From Wenzhouxiangella sediminis (GTDB lineage Bacteria > Pseudomonadota > Gammaproteobacteria > Xanthomonadales > Wenzhouxiangellaceae): DNA of 64,000 nucleotides. The notes under the pieces were generated by a model, which worked only from the letters and a program-made list of their open reading frames with translations, had not been told where the DNA came from and searched no databases. The DNA lies in assembly GCF_003410055.1 (NCBI RefSeq), contig NZ_QUZK01000048.1, positions 1-64,000 on the forward strand, read 5' to 3'. Below, in pieces: positions 43,285-51,506 of the stretch (the stretch's first letter is position 1; every line of letters starts with the position of its first letter). The position numbers and the translations under genes are program-made.

Positions 43285-44814
43285 TCAGAGCTCGTCGACG
43301 CGGCGCTTGACGAACGCCGCCCGCTGCGCCACCGCACGTTGCCGCTCGTCGCTCATCCGGTCGACGTGCCGATACATCATCTTCATCCTGCCGTTCGATT
43401 CGAAGTGCCGCCTGTGGCGCATCAGGAAGTCCCAGTACAGGGCATTGAACGGACATGCGTCGTCGCCGGTTGTTTCCTTGACCTTGTAGCGGCAGCCGGC
43501 GCAGTAGTCGCTCATGCGATCGATATACTTGCCGCTGGCCGCATACGGCTTGGAACCCAGCAATCCGCCGTCGGCGTGCATCACCATGCCCAGGGTGTTG
43601 GGCAGTTCCACCCAGTCGAAGGCGTCGGCGTAGACGGCCAGGTACCAGTCGCAGATCTGCTCCGGCAACACGCCCAGCAGCAGCGCGAAGTTGCCGGTGA
43701 CCATCAGTCGCTGGATGTGATGCGCGTAGGCATTGCGGCGCGTGCCGCGGATGGTTTCGCGCAGGCAATTCATGCCGGTCTGGCCGCTCCAGTAGAAGTC
43801 CGGCAGGTCGCGATCATTGCCCAGCCCGTTGCGCTTGGCATACCCGGGCATCTCGCGCCAGTAGATGCCGCGAACGAACTCCCGCCAGCCGATGATCTGC
43901 CGGATGAAGCCTTCCGCGGCGTTGAGCGGCATGTCGCCGTCACGCCAGGCCTGCTCCACGGCATCGCAGACTTCCACGGGCGTGAGCAGGCCGATGTTCA
44001 GGCTCGACGAGAGCCGGCTGTGGAACAGCCACTCGGAATCGCTGTGCATGGCGTCCTGGAAGTCGCCGAAGTGGGCGGCCGCCGAGCGGATGAAATGAGC
44101 CAGCGCCCGGCGGGCCTGGGCGATCGTCACCGGGTAGTCGAACCCCTCAATCTCCCCGAAGGCGTCGATGTGCCGCGAAACCGTCTCGATCACCTCGCGC
44201 GTGATGCCGTCTGGGGAGAACGACATCGGACTGGCGGCCGGCGGGTCGCCCTTCCAGGCCTTGCGGTTGGACTTGTCGAAGTTCCAGTCGCCGCCGGCCG
44301 GGACATCACCATCCATCAGGTAGCCGGTCTTCTTGCGCATCCTCCGATAGAAGAATTCCATGCGCAACTGGCGCCGATCGCTCGCCCAGCGGTTGAATTC
44401 TTCCAGACCGCAGACGAAACGTGAATCGGGAAGGATGGTGACGTTCACGCCGAAGCGCGAAGTCCAGCCCTGGATCTCCTCGAGCACCCGCCACTCCCCG
44501 GGCCAGCTCACGACGATCTCGTCGACTTCGTGGCACCGGCAGGCGCGCTCGACGAGGTCCGAGAAGCTGGCGACTTCGCTTTCCGCATCGAATCGGTGAT
44601 AGTCGACGGTCCAGCCGGCCTCCCCGGCCGCCTCGGCGAAGTGGCGCATGGCCGAGAGCACCAGCACGATCTTCTTGGCGTGGTGCCAGACATAGCCGGT
44701 CTCGTTGGCAAGCTCGCCCATGATGAGCCGGTCGCGCCGCGGATCCAGCGCCTCGCAGACCGGGTTGGGCCAGTGCAGCTGGTCGCCGCAGATCAGGCCG
44801 AGACGGATACCCAT
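43285..44814 (-). CDS. Cryptochrome/photolyase-related protein (FeS-BCP, PhrB type)
   Basis: A 509-residue protein of the prokaryotic (6-4) photolyase family, which repairs UV (6-4) photoproducts using FAD and carries a [4Fe-4S] cluster. The N-terminal LGLICGDQLHW is typical. The FAD-binding half contains GFIRQIIGWREFVRGIYW, NAYAHHIQRLMVTGNFALL and DWVELPNTLGMVMHADGGL. Candidate cluster cysteines are in GMNCLRE, EQICDWY, DYCAGC and DACPFNALYWDF. It is divergent from metX. Confidence 0.92.
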   Translation of the reverse strand: MGIRLGLICGDQLHWPNPVCEALDPRRDRLIMGELANETGYVWHHAKKIVLVLSAMRHFAEAAGEAGWTVDYHRFDAESEVASFSDLVERACRCHEVDEIVVSWPGEWRVLEEIQGWTSRFGVNVTILPDSRFVCGLEEFNRWASDRRQLRMEFFYRRMRKKTGYLMDGDVPAGGDWNFDKSNRKAWKGDPPAASPMSFSPDGITREVIETVSRHIDAFGEIEGFDYPVTIAQARRALAHFIRSAAAHFGDFQDAMHSDSEWLFHSRLSSSLNIGLLTPVEVCDAVEQAWRDGDMPLNAAEGFIRQIIGWREFVRGIYWREMPGYAKRNGLGNDRDLPDFYWSGQTGMNCLRETIRGTRRNAYAHHIQRLMVTGNFALLLGVLPEQICDWYLAVYADAFDWVELPNTLGMVMHADGGLLGSKPYAASGKYIDRMSDYCAGCRYKVKETTGDDACPFNALYWDFLMRHRRHFESNGRMKMMYRHVDRMSDERQRAVAQRAAFVKRRVDEL

Positions 44815-44907
44815 GCCATTGCTTCCCGTAACGAAGACCCGCGAACGCTAGCACGGCCCGCGTGCCCGGCCCGTCATGCCACCACCCTGCCCGATTCGGG
44901 AATGCGT

Positions 44908-44913
44908 TATAGA
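44908..44913 (+). promoter_or_regulatory. -10 candidate for metX
   Basis: TATAGA(AT) lies 29 bases before the metX ATG. Spacing fits a -10, but no good -35 is seen. No SAM-type riboswitch is apparent in the 128-base intergenic region. Confidence 0.3.
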
Positions 44914-44942
44914 ATGGGCGTTTTAGACTACTGAGATTTCGC

Positions 44943-46028
44943 ATGGGTCCGGCCACCCACTATTTCGACCTCGAGCAACCGTTCCCGCTCTACCGCGGCG
45001 GGCGCCTGCCCCACGTGCGCCTGGCCTGGGAATTCTGGGGCGAGCTCGACGCCGACAAGTCCAATGCCGTGCTGATCTTCACCGGGCTCTCGCCCGGGGC
45101 GCACGCCGCCTCCAGCGCACAGGATCCCGAACCGGGCTGGTGGGAAGGCATGATCGGGCCGGGCAAGTACATCGACACCGACCGATACTTCGTGCTCTGC
45201 GTCAACTCGCTCGGCTCGTGCATGGGCTCGACCGGCCCGGCCAGCATCAACCCGGAAACGGGCAAGCCCTGGCGCCTGGCCTTTCCCGAGCTGGCCATCG
45301 AGGACATCGCCCGCGCCACGCGCCTGGTGGTCGAGCATCTCGGCATCGAGACCCTGCACGCGGTGATCGGGCCGTCGATGGGCGGGCTGACCGCGCTGGC
45401 CTGGCTCAAGCAGTACCCGCAGAGCGCGCGCAAACTGGCACTGATCTCGACGGCCTGCTCGGCCACACCGATGGCCATCGCCATCCGCTCGCTGCAGCGC
45501 GAGGCGATCGTCACCGACCGCAATTTCCGAGACGGCAACTACACCGAGGACGATTGGCCGGAAGTGGGCATGCGCCTGGCCCGCAAGCTGGGCATGATTT
45601 CCTACCGCTCGGCCACCGAATGGCAGCAGCGATTCGGCCGACAAAGCCAGGACTACTTTCCGCCGACGCTGTTCGGCATGCGCTTCGCCGTCGAATCCTA
45701 CCTGGAGACTCACGCGCGCAAGTTCGTCGGCCAGTTCGACCCCTGCAGCTACCTCTACCTGTCGCGCGCCATGGACAATTTCGACTTCTGCGACAGCTCC
45801 GAGACGCTCAAGCGCATGTTCGATCGCTGCTTCTCGGGCGAGGCGCTCGTGCTGGGCGTCAAGACGGACATCCTGTTCCCGCTGACACAGCAAAAGGACC
45901 TGGCCGCGGCCCTGGAGGCCAGCGGCAACGACGTCACCTACCAGGCACTGCCCTCCGTCCAGGGGCACGACGCCTTCCTGGCCGACGTCCCGACATTTGG
46001 CAAACCGATCAGGAAGTGGTTGCAATGA
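44943..46028 (+). CDS. metX: MetX family O-acyltransferase
   Basis: A 361-residue alpha/beta-hydrolase-fold acyltransferase. The nucleophile is S145 in VIGPSMGGLTAL. The remaining catalytic Asp and His are in VLGVKTDILFPLTQQ and SVQGHDAFL. It resembles homoserine O-acetyltransferase, but MetX relatives in Xanthomonads act as homoserine or serine O-succinyltransferases, so donor and acceptor need testing. The stop overlaps the thiol dioxygenase start (ATGA), linking it to sulfur amino-acid metabolism. Confidence 0.9.
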   Translation: MGPATHYFDLEQPFPLYRGGRLPHVRLAWEFWGELDADKSNAVLIFTGLSPGAHAASSAQDPEPGWWEGMIGPGKYIDTDRYFVLCVNSLGSCMGSTGPASINPETGKPWRLAFPELAIEDIARATRLVVEHLGIETLHAVIGPSMGGLTALAWLKQYPQSARKLALISTACSATPMAIAIRSLQREAIVTDRNFRDGNYTEDDWPEVGMRLARKLGMISYRSATEWQQRFGRQSQDYFPPTLFGMRFAVESYLETHARKFVGQFDPCSYLYLSRAMDNFDFCDSSETLKRMFDRCFSGEALVLGVKTDILFPLTQQKDLAAALEASGNDVTYQALPSVQGHDAFLADVPTFGKPIRKWLQ

Positions 46029-46597
46029 CGCTTGAATTCCCCGGAAAGTCGCGGATGATCGAAAAGATCCACCGCGCCGTGTCGGCCGATTGCGCCGAAG
46101 ACATCACCGAAAACCTGCGACGCTGCCTGTGCGAGCTGGTCGCCGACGAGAGCATCCAGCTGCCCGACTGCGTCTACGACTACAGCGCGGACCACTACTG
46201 TCGCAGGCTGCTGCACCAGGACGAGGAGCTGGGTTATACCGTGTTGGCCATGACCTGGGGGCCCGGCCAGGGCACCCCGCTCCACGACCATGCCGGCATG
46301 TGGTGCGTCGAGGCCGTCTGGCACGGGGAAATCGAGGTCGTCCAGTACGAGCTGGTCGAACGCGGCAAGGACGAGTTCCGGCTGGAGCCGCGCACCACGA
46401 TGCGAACGGGCGTGGGCAGCGCGGGCAGCCTGATTCCGCCGCACGAACACCACACTATCGCCAATCCCAGCGAGACGGAGCCGGCCATCACCGTCCACAT
46501 CTACTCCGGCGTGATGGACGAGTGCTGCGTGTTCAGGCCCGTCGAGGGCCACTGGTATCGCCCGAAGCCGACCCCCTTGAGCCTCGACTCGGACTAG
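46025..46597 (+). CDS. Cysteine dioxygenase-type thiol dioxygenase
   Basis: A 190-residue cupin that oxidises a thiol to a sulfinate using non-haem iron. The iron ligands are the His pair of GTPLHDHAGMWC and the His in PPHEHHTIANP. The family's WCVEAVWHGEIEV strand is present. Bacterial members may prefer cysteine or 3-mercaptopropionate; the sequence alone does not decide. The 4-base overlap with metX suggests coordinated control of sulfur flux. Confidence 0.88.
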   Translation: MTLEFPGKSRMIEKIHRAVSADCAEDITENLRRCLCELVADESIQLPDCVYDYSADHYCRRLLHQDEELGYTVLAMTWGPGQGTPLHDHAGMWCVEAVWHGEIEVVQYELVERGKDEFRLEPRTTMRTGVGSAGSLIPPHEHHTIANPSETEPAITVHIYSGVMDECCVFRPVEGHWYRPKPTPLSLDSD

Positions 46598-46635
46598 ACA
46601 CGGGCCAGCAAGATCACGACAATAAGCAGCCCGCT

Positions 46636-46722
46636 GCCGGGATGGCGGAACTGGTAGACGCGACGGACTCAAAATCCGTTTGCCGAAAGGCAGTGCGGGT
46701 TCGATTCCCGCTCCCGGCACCA
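46636..46722 (+). tRNA. tRNA-Leu (CAA)
   Basis: An 87-base tRNA with acceptor GCCGGGA/TCCCGGC, a class II variable arm and the anticodon loop CTCAAAA (anticodon CAA, codon UUG). CCA is encoded. It lies between the thiol dioxygenase and the SQR-like gene. Confidence 0.95.
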
Positions 46723-46735
46723 CTCCCTGTTTGCG

Positions 46736-48013
46736 CTACTTTCCGGTCAGGCGCGTGATGCCCAGGGCCTTGAGCACGTAGCGCTCGTAGACGGGCTCGG
46801 CATGGCCCTTGCGAACCTTGCGCAGGAAGTACTTCTCGAAGGCTATCTTGGCCCAGTGTACCCACTTGCCCTGCTTGGCCCAGGTGACGTTGCGCGGCGG
46901 AATCTGGGGCAGGGCCACGAAAGCCACCCCGGAATCGCCGAGATCGGCCAGGCAGATGGCGTTCCAGGTCGCTTGCGACTCGACCGGCTTGCCTTCGATA
47001 TCGGCGGCGATGTTGTGGACGATCGCCGTGATCATCGATTCGATCATGTAACCGGTCTTCGGCGCGCCGACAGGCAGCGGTGTTTCCTCAACCGGGGGGA
47101 TGGCCACGCACACGCCGGCCGAGTAGATGTTCGGGTAGTTGGGATTGCGCTGATAATCGTCGATGTTGACGAACCCCTTGGGGTTGCACAGCCCTTCGAC
47201 GTTGGCCACGGCGGGTACGCCGCGGAAAGACGGCAGCATCATCGCGAACTTGAACGGCAACTCCTGGCTGCGGCGGTCCTCGCCGTCTTCGTTCACTTCG
47301 GTGATATGCATGCCGTCGGCCGCGACGCGATCGACGCGTGCATTGGTGACCCAGCGGATATGGCGCTCACGAAGCTCGTGCTCCATGAGGCTCTTGGAGT
47401 CTCCGACGCCGCCGAGGCCGAGGTGTCCAATATACGGCTCGCTGGTTACGAAGGTGATCGGCACTTTGTCGCGAAGCTTGCGTTTGCGCAGGTCGGCATC
47501 GACGATCATCGCGAACTCGTACGCCGGGCCGAAGCAGCTAGCGCCCTGGACCGCTCCGATCACGATCGGGCCGGGATTCTCCAGAAATCGCTGGTAATCC
47601 GCCCAGGCCTTCTCTGCGTGTGCCAGAGTGCAGATGGAATGGGTGTGGCCATTCTCCGGCCCCAGCCCCTCGATGGCATCGAAAGCCAGTTCAGGCCCCG
47701 TCGTGATGACCAGGTAGTCATACTCCAGCGAATCTCCGCCGGACAGCTCGACTGTCTGATTTTCGGGATCGATCCTGCTGGCCGTGTCGTGGACGAAACG
47801 AATGCCGCGCTTTTCCATCGGCCCGGCCAGGTCGACGGTAATGGCTTCGGCATCTCGCCAGCCGACGGCCACCCAGGGATTGGACGGCACGAACTGAAAA
47901 TACGGCTGGGAGCCGACAACAGTGATCTCGTGCGCCGAACCCAGCCGGTCGCGCAATTCGTAGGCTGCCGGTACGCCGCCGATGCCGGCACCAATGATGA
48001 CGATTCTGGCCAT
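46736..48013 (-). CDS. Sulfide:quinone oxidoreductase-like flavoprotein
   Basis: A 425-residue FAD-dependent oxidoreductase. The N-terminal dinucleotide fold is RIVIIGAGIGGVPAAYELRD. DYLVITTGPELAFDAI and IYSAGVCVAIPPVEE are shared with the SQR/flavocytochrome c sulfide dehydrogenase group. Cysteines in QGASCFGPAYEF and elsewhere could form the sulfide-oxidising disulfide. Whether all catalytic cysteines align with true SQR needs comparison. It is transcribed alone. A palindrome lies 75 bases upstream. Confidence 0.85.
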   Translation of the reverse strand: MARIVIIGAGIGGVPAAYELRDRLGSAHEITVVGSQPYFQFVPSNPWVAVGWRDAEAITVDLAGPMEKRGIRFVHDTASRIDPENQTVELSGGDSLEYDYLVITTGPELAFDAIEGLGPENGHTHSICTLAHAEKAWADYQRFLENPGPIVIGAVQGASCFGPAYEFAMIVDADLRKRKLRDKVPITFVTSEPYIGHLGLGGVGDSKSLMEHELRERHIRWVTNARVDRVAADGMHITEVNEDGEDRRSQELPFKFAMMLPSFRGVPAVANVEGLCNPKGFVNIDDYQRNPNYPNIYSAGVCVAIPPVEETPLPVGAPKTGYMIESMITAIVHNIAADIEGKPVESQATWNAICLADLGDSGVAFVALPQIPPRNVTWAKQGKWVHWAKIAFEKYFLRKVRKGHAEPVYERYVLKALGITRLTGK

Positions 48014-48088
48014 GAACTCCTCCTCGGTATCGGGCTCGTTCGCCCAGTCCCATCACGGGGCGCATCGAACACCGTAAATATCCTGTTT

Positions 48089-48102
48089 GTCTAATATAAG
48101 AC
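48089..48102. promoter_or_regulatory. Operator-like palindrome upstream of the SQR-like gene
   Basis: GTCTAATATAAGAC is palindromic at six of seven positions and lies in an AT-rich patch 75 bases before the start codon, in promoter position. Sulfide-responsive ArsR-type repressors often control such genes, but no regulator is present here and the site is a candidate only. Confidence 0.35.
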
Positions 48103-48161
48103 TTTGCTAAATCTAGCGCAAGCAGGATCGCCGGAAAGCGGAGGGAAAAGCGGGGAGGATC

Positions 48162-48186
48162 GGACCGGGCCCGGCGGGCCCGGTCC
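48162..48186 (-). terminator. Hairpin terminator after the SUMF1-domain gene
   Basis: An 11-base perfect GC stem (48162-48172 with 48176-48186), GGC loop, 15 bases after the stop of the minus-strand gene. Only short pyrimidine-rich sequence follows. Confidence 0.6.
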
Positions 48187-48201
48187 ATGCAGGGAGCGGT
48201 A

Positions 48202-50034
48202 TTACAGGTCGCGAGCGACGCGGAAGCCGACACGCATGTCGGTGCTGGCCGTGGAACTGGAGATCCGGAAGGCCGAACGCGACATCGACGGCGTGCTGGA
48301 CCAGGAAGCGCCCTTGATCACCCGCCGTTCGCAGCCGGGGTTGACCCAGGCCGAACCGTCGTCGGGCGCACGCACGAAACTGTCATGCCAGCAGTCCTCG
48401 ACCCACTCCATGACGTTGCCGCCCATGTCGTTGAGCTCAAAGGGATTGCGCATCAGCGTGCCGACCGGCGCCGGCCCCCAGTGGCCGTCGGAATAGCGGC
48501 GGAACGCGACGTTCCAGCGCGCCCCGGTCGGCGAGACATCACGATCGCCGGTGACGTTCTCCATGTCGTTCTCCGGCGGGGAGCCGTCGCCCCACCAGTA
48601 AGGCGTCTGGGTGCCGGCACGCAGGGCGTACTCGAACTCGGCTTCCGAGGGCAGGCGGTAGCTGCGGCCGGTTTCCTGGGAGAGCCATTCGACGTAGGCA
48701 TTGGCGTCTCGCCAGGAAATATGGATGACCGGCAGGTTGTCGTCGGCCTCCGCACCGGAATAGTCGAGCCGCCAATTGACTTCGCTACGCTCGTCCATGC
48801 GACCGGTATCCAGGTCGTAGACCCGGGACGCGCCGGAGATCTCGGCGTCGGTACGGTAGCCGGTTGCATTCACGAACTCCGCGAACTGGCCGACCGTGAC
48901 CTCCGTGCGTGAAAGCGCGAAGCCCCGATCGAAGGTCACGCGATGCTGCGGGCCTTCGTTGGCCATGCGATCGTCCTCATCCTCGGGCGAGCCCATCATG
49001 AAGCTGCCGGCGGGCAGGACGACCATTTCAGGGCCCGAGCGGCCGAGTCGTTCGACCTGGTCACTGAAGACCTGCCCTGGTTCAAAACTGCCGTACAGGC
49101 GCGCGTCGGCGAGGGACGCCTGCAGCGACTCGACGCGCTCTCGCTCGTGGCCCAGAGCGACGAGTTCAGTGATGGCTTCCTCGGCCTGGTCGTAGCGACC
49201 CTCGTCGATATGCGTGAGAACGGACTGATGAAGTTCCTCGATATGACGCTCGCGGAACTGCGCGATGCTGTCACGCGCCTCGGCGACCGCTTCCGGCGAC
49301 TCGTGGACGCCTTCGGCCTGGACCAGCCGGGCCTCGGCACCTTCGAAATCCATATCCTCGCGCGCCATCGACACGGCGTCGGCGACGATGGCCTGGTGGG
49401 TTTCCACCAGCCCGGCCTGGGCCGTCTCGTTGCCGGGCTCCATTTCCAGCACCTGGCCGAACAGCTCTGCGGCATTGTCGCCGGCCGGTTCGGTCAGGCG
49501 GCCCGCCTCGAGTGCGGCCGCGGCTTGCTGGAGCGTCTGTCCGATGGAGTTCTCCCGCTCCACGGCGGCCTGGACCTCACCGATAATGGCACGATCGGGC
49601 TCGACCTCGGTCATAACCCCGGCCAACTGCTGGGCCAGCGCGAGGTCCCCCTGGGCCAGCGCCTCGTCGATATCGGCCTCGACCTGGTCGAGCAGATCGC
49701 TCAAGGCATCCAGCGTTTCCTGGTCATTGGGCACGAATGCAAGCTGACGAAGCAGTCGCTGCAATTCCGCGTCCTGCTCGGGATCGGGCAGGCTCACTTC
49801 CGGTACATCTTCGACCGGCTGTGCGGGCATATCGAGATTCTCGAAATCGATGTCGAACTCGTCGGTATCCGAGCCCACCATGTCGCCCAGCCGGCGAACC
49901 CGCCGTTGCTCTTCCGATTCCTCGGCCTGCGCCTCGGCTTCGGCCCCTTCCGTCGACCCGGATTCGTCCTGGGCACTGACCGCCCAAGGAGCGAGCATCA
50001 GGACAACGCTCGTTGCAAACAGCAGAAATCTCAT
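48202..50034 (-). CDS. SUMF1/FGE-fold domain protein with helical N-terminal region
   Basis: A 610-residue exported protein. The ATG at 50034 is preceded by AGGAG. A signal peptide (LLFATSVVLMLAPWAVSAQ) and an acidic, Glu/Gln/Ala-rich helical region with TPR-like repeats occupy the first 340 residues. A formylglycine-generating-enzyme-fold domain (about 350-610) follows: MVVLPAGSFMMGS, YRLPSEAEFEYALRAG, ELNDMGGNVMEWVEDCW, RVIKGASWSS. The catalytic Cys pair of true FGE (after GGSY-type sequence) is absent. A binding or EgtB/PvdO-like role is possible. Confidence 0.83.
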   Translation of the reverse strand: MRFLLFATSVVLMLAPWAVSAQDESGSTEGAEAEAQAEESEEQRRVRRLGDMVGSDTDEFDIDFENLDMPAQPVEDVPEVSLPDPEQDAELQRLLRQLAFVPNDQETLDALSDLLDQVEADIDEALAQGDLALAQQLAGVMTEVEPDRAIIGEVQAAVERENSIGQTLQQAAAALEAGRLTEPAGDNAAELFGQVLEMEPGNETAQAGLVETHQAIVADAVSMAREDMDFEGAEARLVQAEGVHESPEAVAEARDSIAQFRERHIEELHQSVLTHIDEGRYDQAEEAITELVALGHERERVESLQASLADARLYGSFEPGQVFSDQVERLGRSGPEMVVLPAGSFMMGSPEDEDDRMANEGPQHRVTFDRGFALSRTEVTVGQFAEFVNATGYRTDAEISGASRVYDLDTGRMDERSEVNWRLDYSGAEADDNLPVIHISWRDANAYVEWLSQETGRSYRLPSEAEFEYALRAGTQTPYWWGDGSPPENDMENVTGDRDVSPTGARWNVAFRRYSDGHWGPAPVGTLMRNPFELNDMGGNVMEWVEDCWHDSFVRAPDDGSAWVNPGCERRVIKGASWSSTPSMSRSAFRISSSTASTDMRVGFRVARDL

Positions 50035-50192
50035 CTGAATCACAGCTCCTGTTGCTGGTAAAAATGAAGGATCGGCGCTTCCCTTTGAGACTGTCCCCTG
50101 CCCACTCGCAATGGCAGGCACACCGACCGAATGTGTGAAAATAGCGTATCGAGACGCCTGCGACAACCACCGCACCGAACGGAGATCCACCA

Positions 50193-51353
50193 TTGAAGCA
50201 TGTTGAATTGCCCCCCCAACCGGTAGCGGAGGAGACGGTCCAGGCCGCGCACCGGGCAGTCGAGGAAGCCAACTACCTCGACACCGCGCACTCCATCGAA
50301 GAAGCATGCGAGAAGTGTGCCGAAAATCACGCTCTCGGCCTGGATACCGAGTTCGTGCGCGAACGGACGTTCTACGCTCGCCCCGGCCTGGTTCAGGTCA
50401 GCGACGGTCGGCAAGTCTGGCTGATAGATGTCGTTGCCGTACCCCACTCCGAAGCGCTGGGCGCCCTTTTGGCGTCGGCGGACACCGTAAAGATACTCCA
50501 CAGCGTGGGCGAGGATCTCGAGATCCTGCACACTGTCGGCGGACGCTGGCCGAAACCGCTTTTCGATACCCAGGTTGCCGCGGCGATGCTCGGGTTGCCG
50601 CTACAACAGCGATACGAACACCTGGTCGAGGCCGTTCTGGGCGTCGAACTCGATGGCGGCAAGGCCCGCAACGACTGGTGCAAGCGCCCGCTGGCCCGAG
50701 ACCTGCTGCACTATGCCGCCGAAGACGTGATCTGGCTGCCGCGGCTGAAGGAGCGACTCGAGGAACTGCTCGATCGCGCCGGAAGGCTCGAATGGCACCG
50801 CGAGGACTGTGCCCGCATCGTCGAACGCGCGCGAGCCGGGGATACTGCGCCGGCGCTCGGTCGGGTGAAGGGCGCGGGCCGCCTTGAAACCCCGGCCCTG
50901 GCCAGACTGCAGGCGCTGGCCGACTGGCGCGAAGAGGTCGCACGCGAACGGGATCTTCCGCGCCGCTTCGTCATGGCCGACGATACGCTGACCGAGCTCG
51001 CCCAGGCCAGCGCAGGCCAACTGGACAATCTCATCCGGAAACTTCCGGGCGGCCAACGCCGGCGCTTCGGCCCGGCCATCGAGGAGCGCCTGGCAAGCGC
51101 TGATGCTGCGGGCTTCGAACGGCCGGAATGGATCGACCCGCTCACCCCCGAGGACCGAGAACGCGTGGCGGTGGCGCAGAAGGCGGTCCGGTCGATCGCC
51201 GAGGAGCTGGCGATCGAGCCGGCGGTCATCGCCAGCAAGAAAGAGCTCACACGACTGGTCCGAGGCGAGCGGCCGGACTGGCTGGACGGCTGGAGAGGCC
51301 GCTTTCTCGCCGGGCGTCTCGAGGACGCTTCTGTTAGTATTTCGGCTCCCTGA
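50193..51353 (+). CDS. rnd: Ribonuclease D
   Basis: A 386-residue 3'-5' exoribonuclease in tRNA 3' processing. DEDDy residues: LGLDTEFVRE, SVGEDLEIL and YAAEDVIWLPRL. RNase D-type HRDC domains follow (ALADWREEVARERDLPRRFV). The start is TTG at 50193, supported by GGAG 8 bases upstream; no in-frame ATG fits. It diverges from the SUMF1-domain gene, and a tRNA-Arg lies 22 bases downstream. Confidence 0.94.
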   Translation: MKHVELPPQPVAEETVQAAHRAVEEANYLDTAHSIEEACEKCAENHALGLDTEFVRERTFYARPGLVQVSDGRQVWLIDVVAVPHSEALGALLASADTVKILHSVGEDLEILHTVGGRWPKPLFDTQVAAAMLGLPLQQRYEHLVEAVLGVELDGGKARNDWCKRPLARDLLHYAAEDVIWLPRLKERLEELLDRAGRLEWHREDCARIVERARAGDTAPALGRVKGAGRLETPALARLQALADWREEVARERDLPRRFVMADDTLTELAQASAGQLDNLIRKLPGGQRRRFGPAIEERLASADAAGFERPEWIDPLTPEDRERVAVAQKAVRSIAEELAIEPAVIASKKELTRLVRGERPDWLDGWRGRFLAGRLEDASVSISAP

Positions 51354-51375
51354 CAAGTGCACTCCACGCTTGAAC

Positions 51376-51452
51376 GCCCCGGTAGCTCAGCAGGATAGAG
51401 CAGCCGCCTCCTAAGCGGCAGGTCACAGGTTCGACTCCTGTCCGGGGCGCCA
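51376..51452 (+). tRNA. tRNA-Arg (CCT)
   Basis: A 77-base tRNA with acceptor GCCCCGG/CCGGGGC, anticodon stem GCCGC/GCGGC and loop CTCCTAA (anticodon CCT, codon AGG). CCA is encoded. A T6 run follows immediately. Its 3' 19 bases are repeated 41 bases downstream. Confidence 0.96.
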
Positions 51453-51493
51453 TTTTTTCGCCAGGCCGCGCAGTACTCCTGTCCGGGGCGCCA
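51434..51493. repeat. Direct repeat of the tRNA-Arg 3' end (att-like)
   Basis: The last 19 bases of the tRNA, including CCA (51434-51452), recur exactly at 51475-51493. Duplicated tRNA 3' ends are the usual footprint of tyrosine-recombinase integration. No integrase is in the window, and only 22 bases separate the copies, so this is a scar or a tandem att site rather than a full island. Confidence 0.75.
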
Positions 51494-51506
51494 CTTCTTT
51501 CGGAAG

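Noticed and set aside
44815-44942. SAM or other riboswitch before metX
   Set aside because: No conserved riboswitch core or suitable hairpin seen in the 128 bases.
51475-51493. Second tRNA gene after tRNA-Arg
   Set aside because: Only the 3' 19 bases are repeated; no 5' half, D-arm or anticodon arm.
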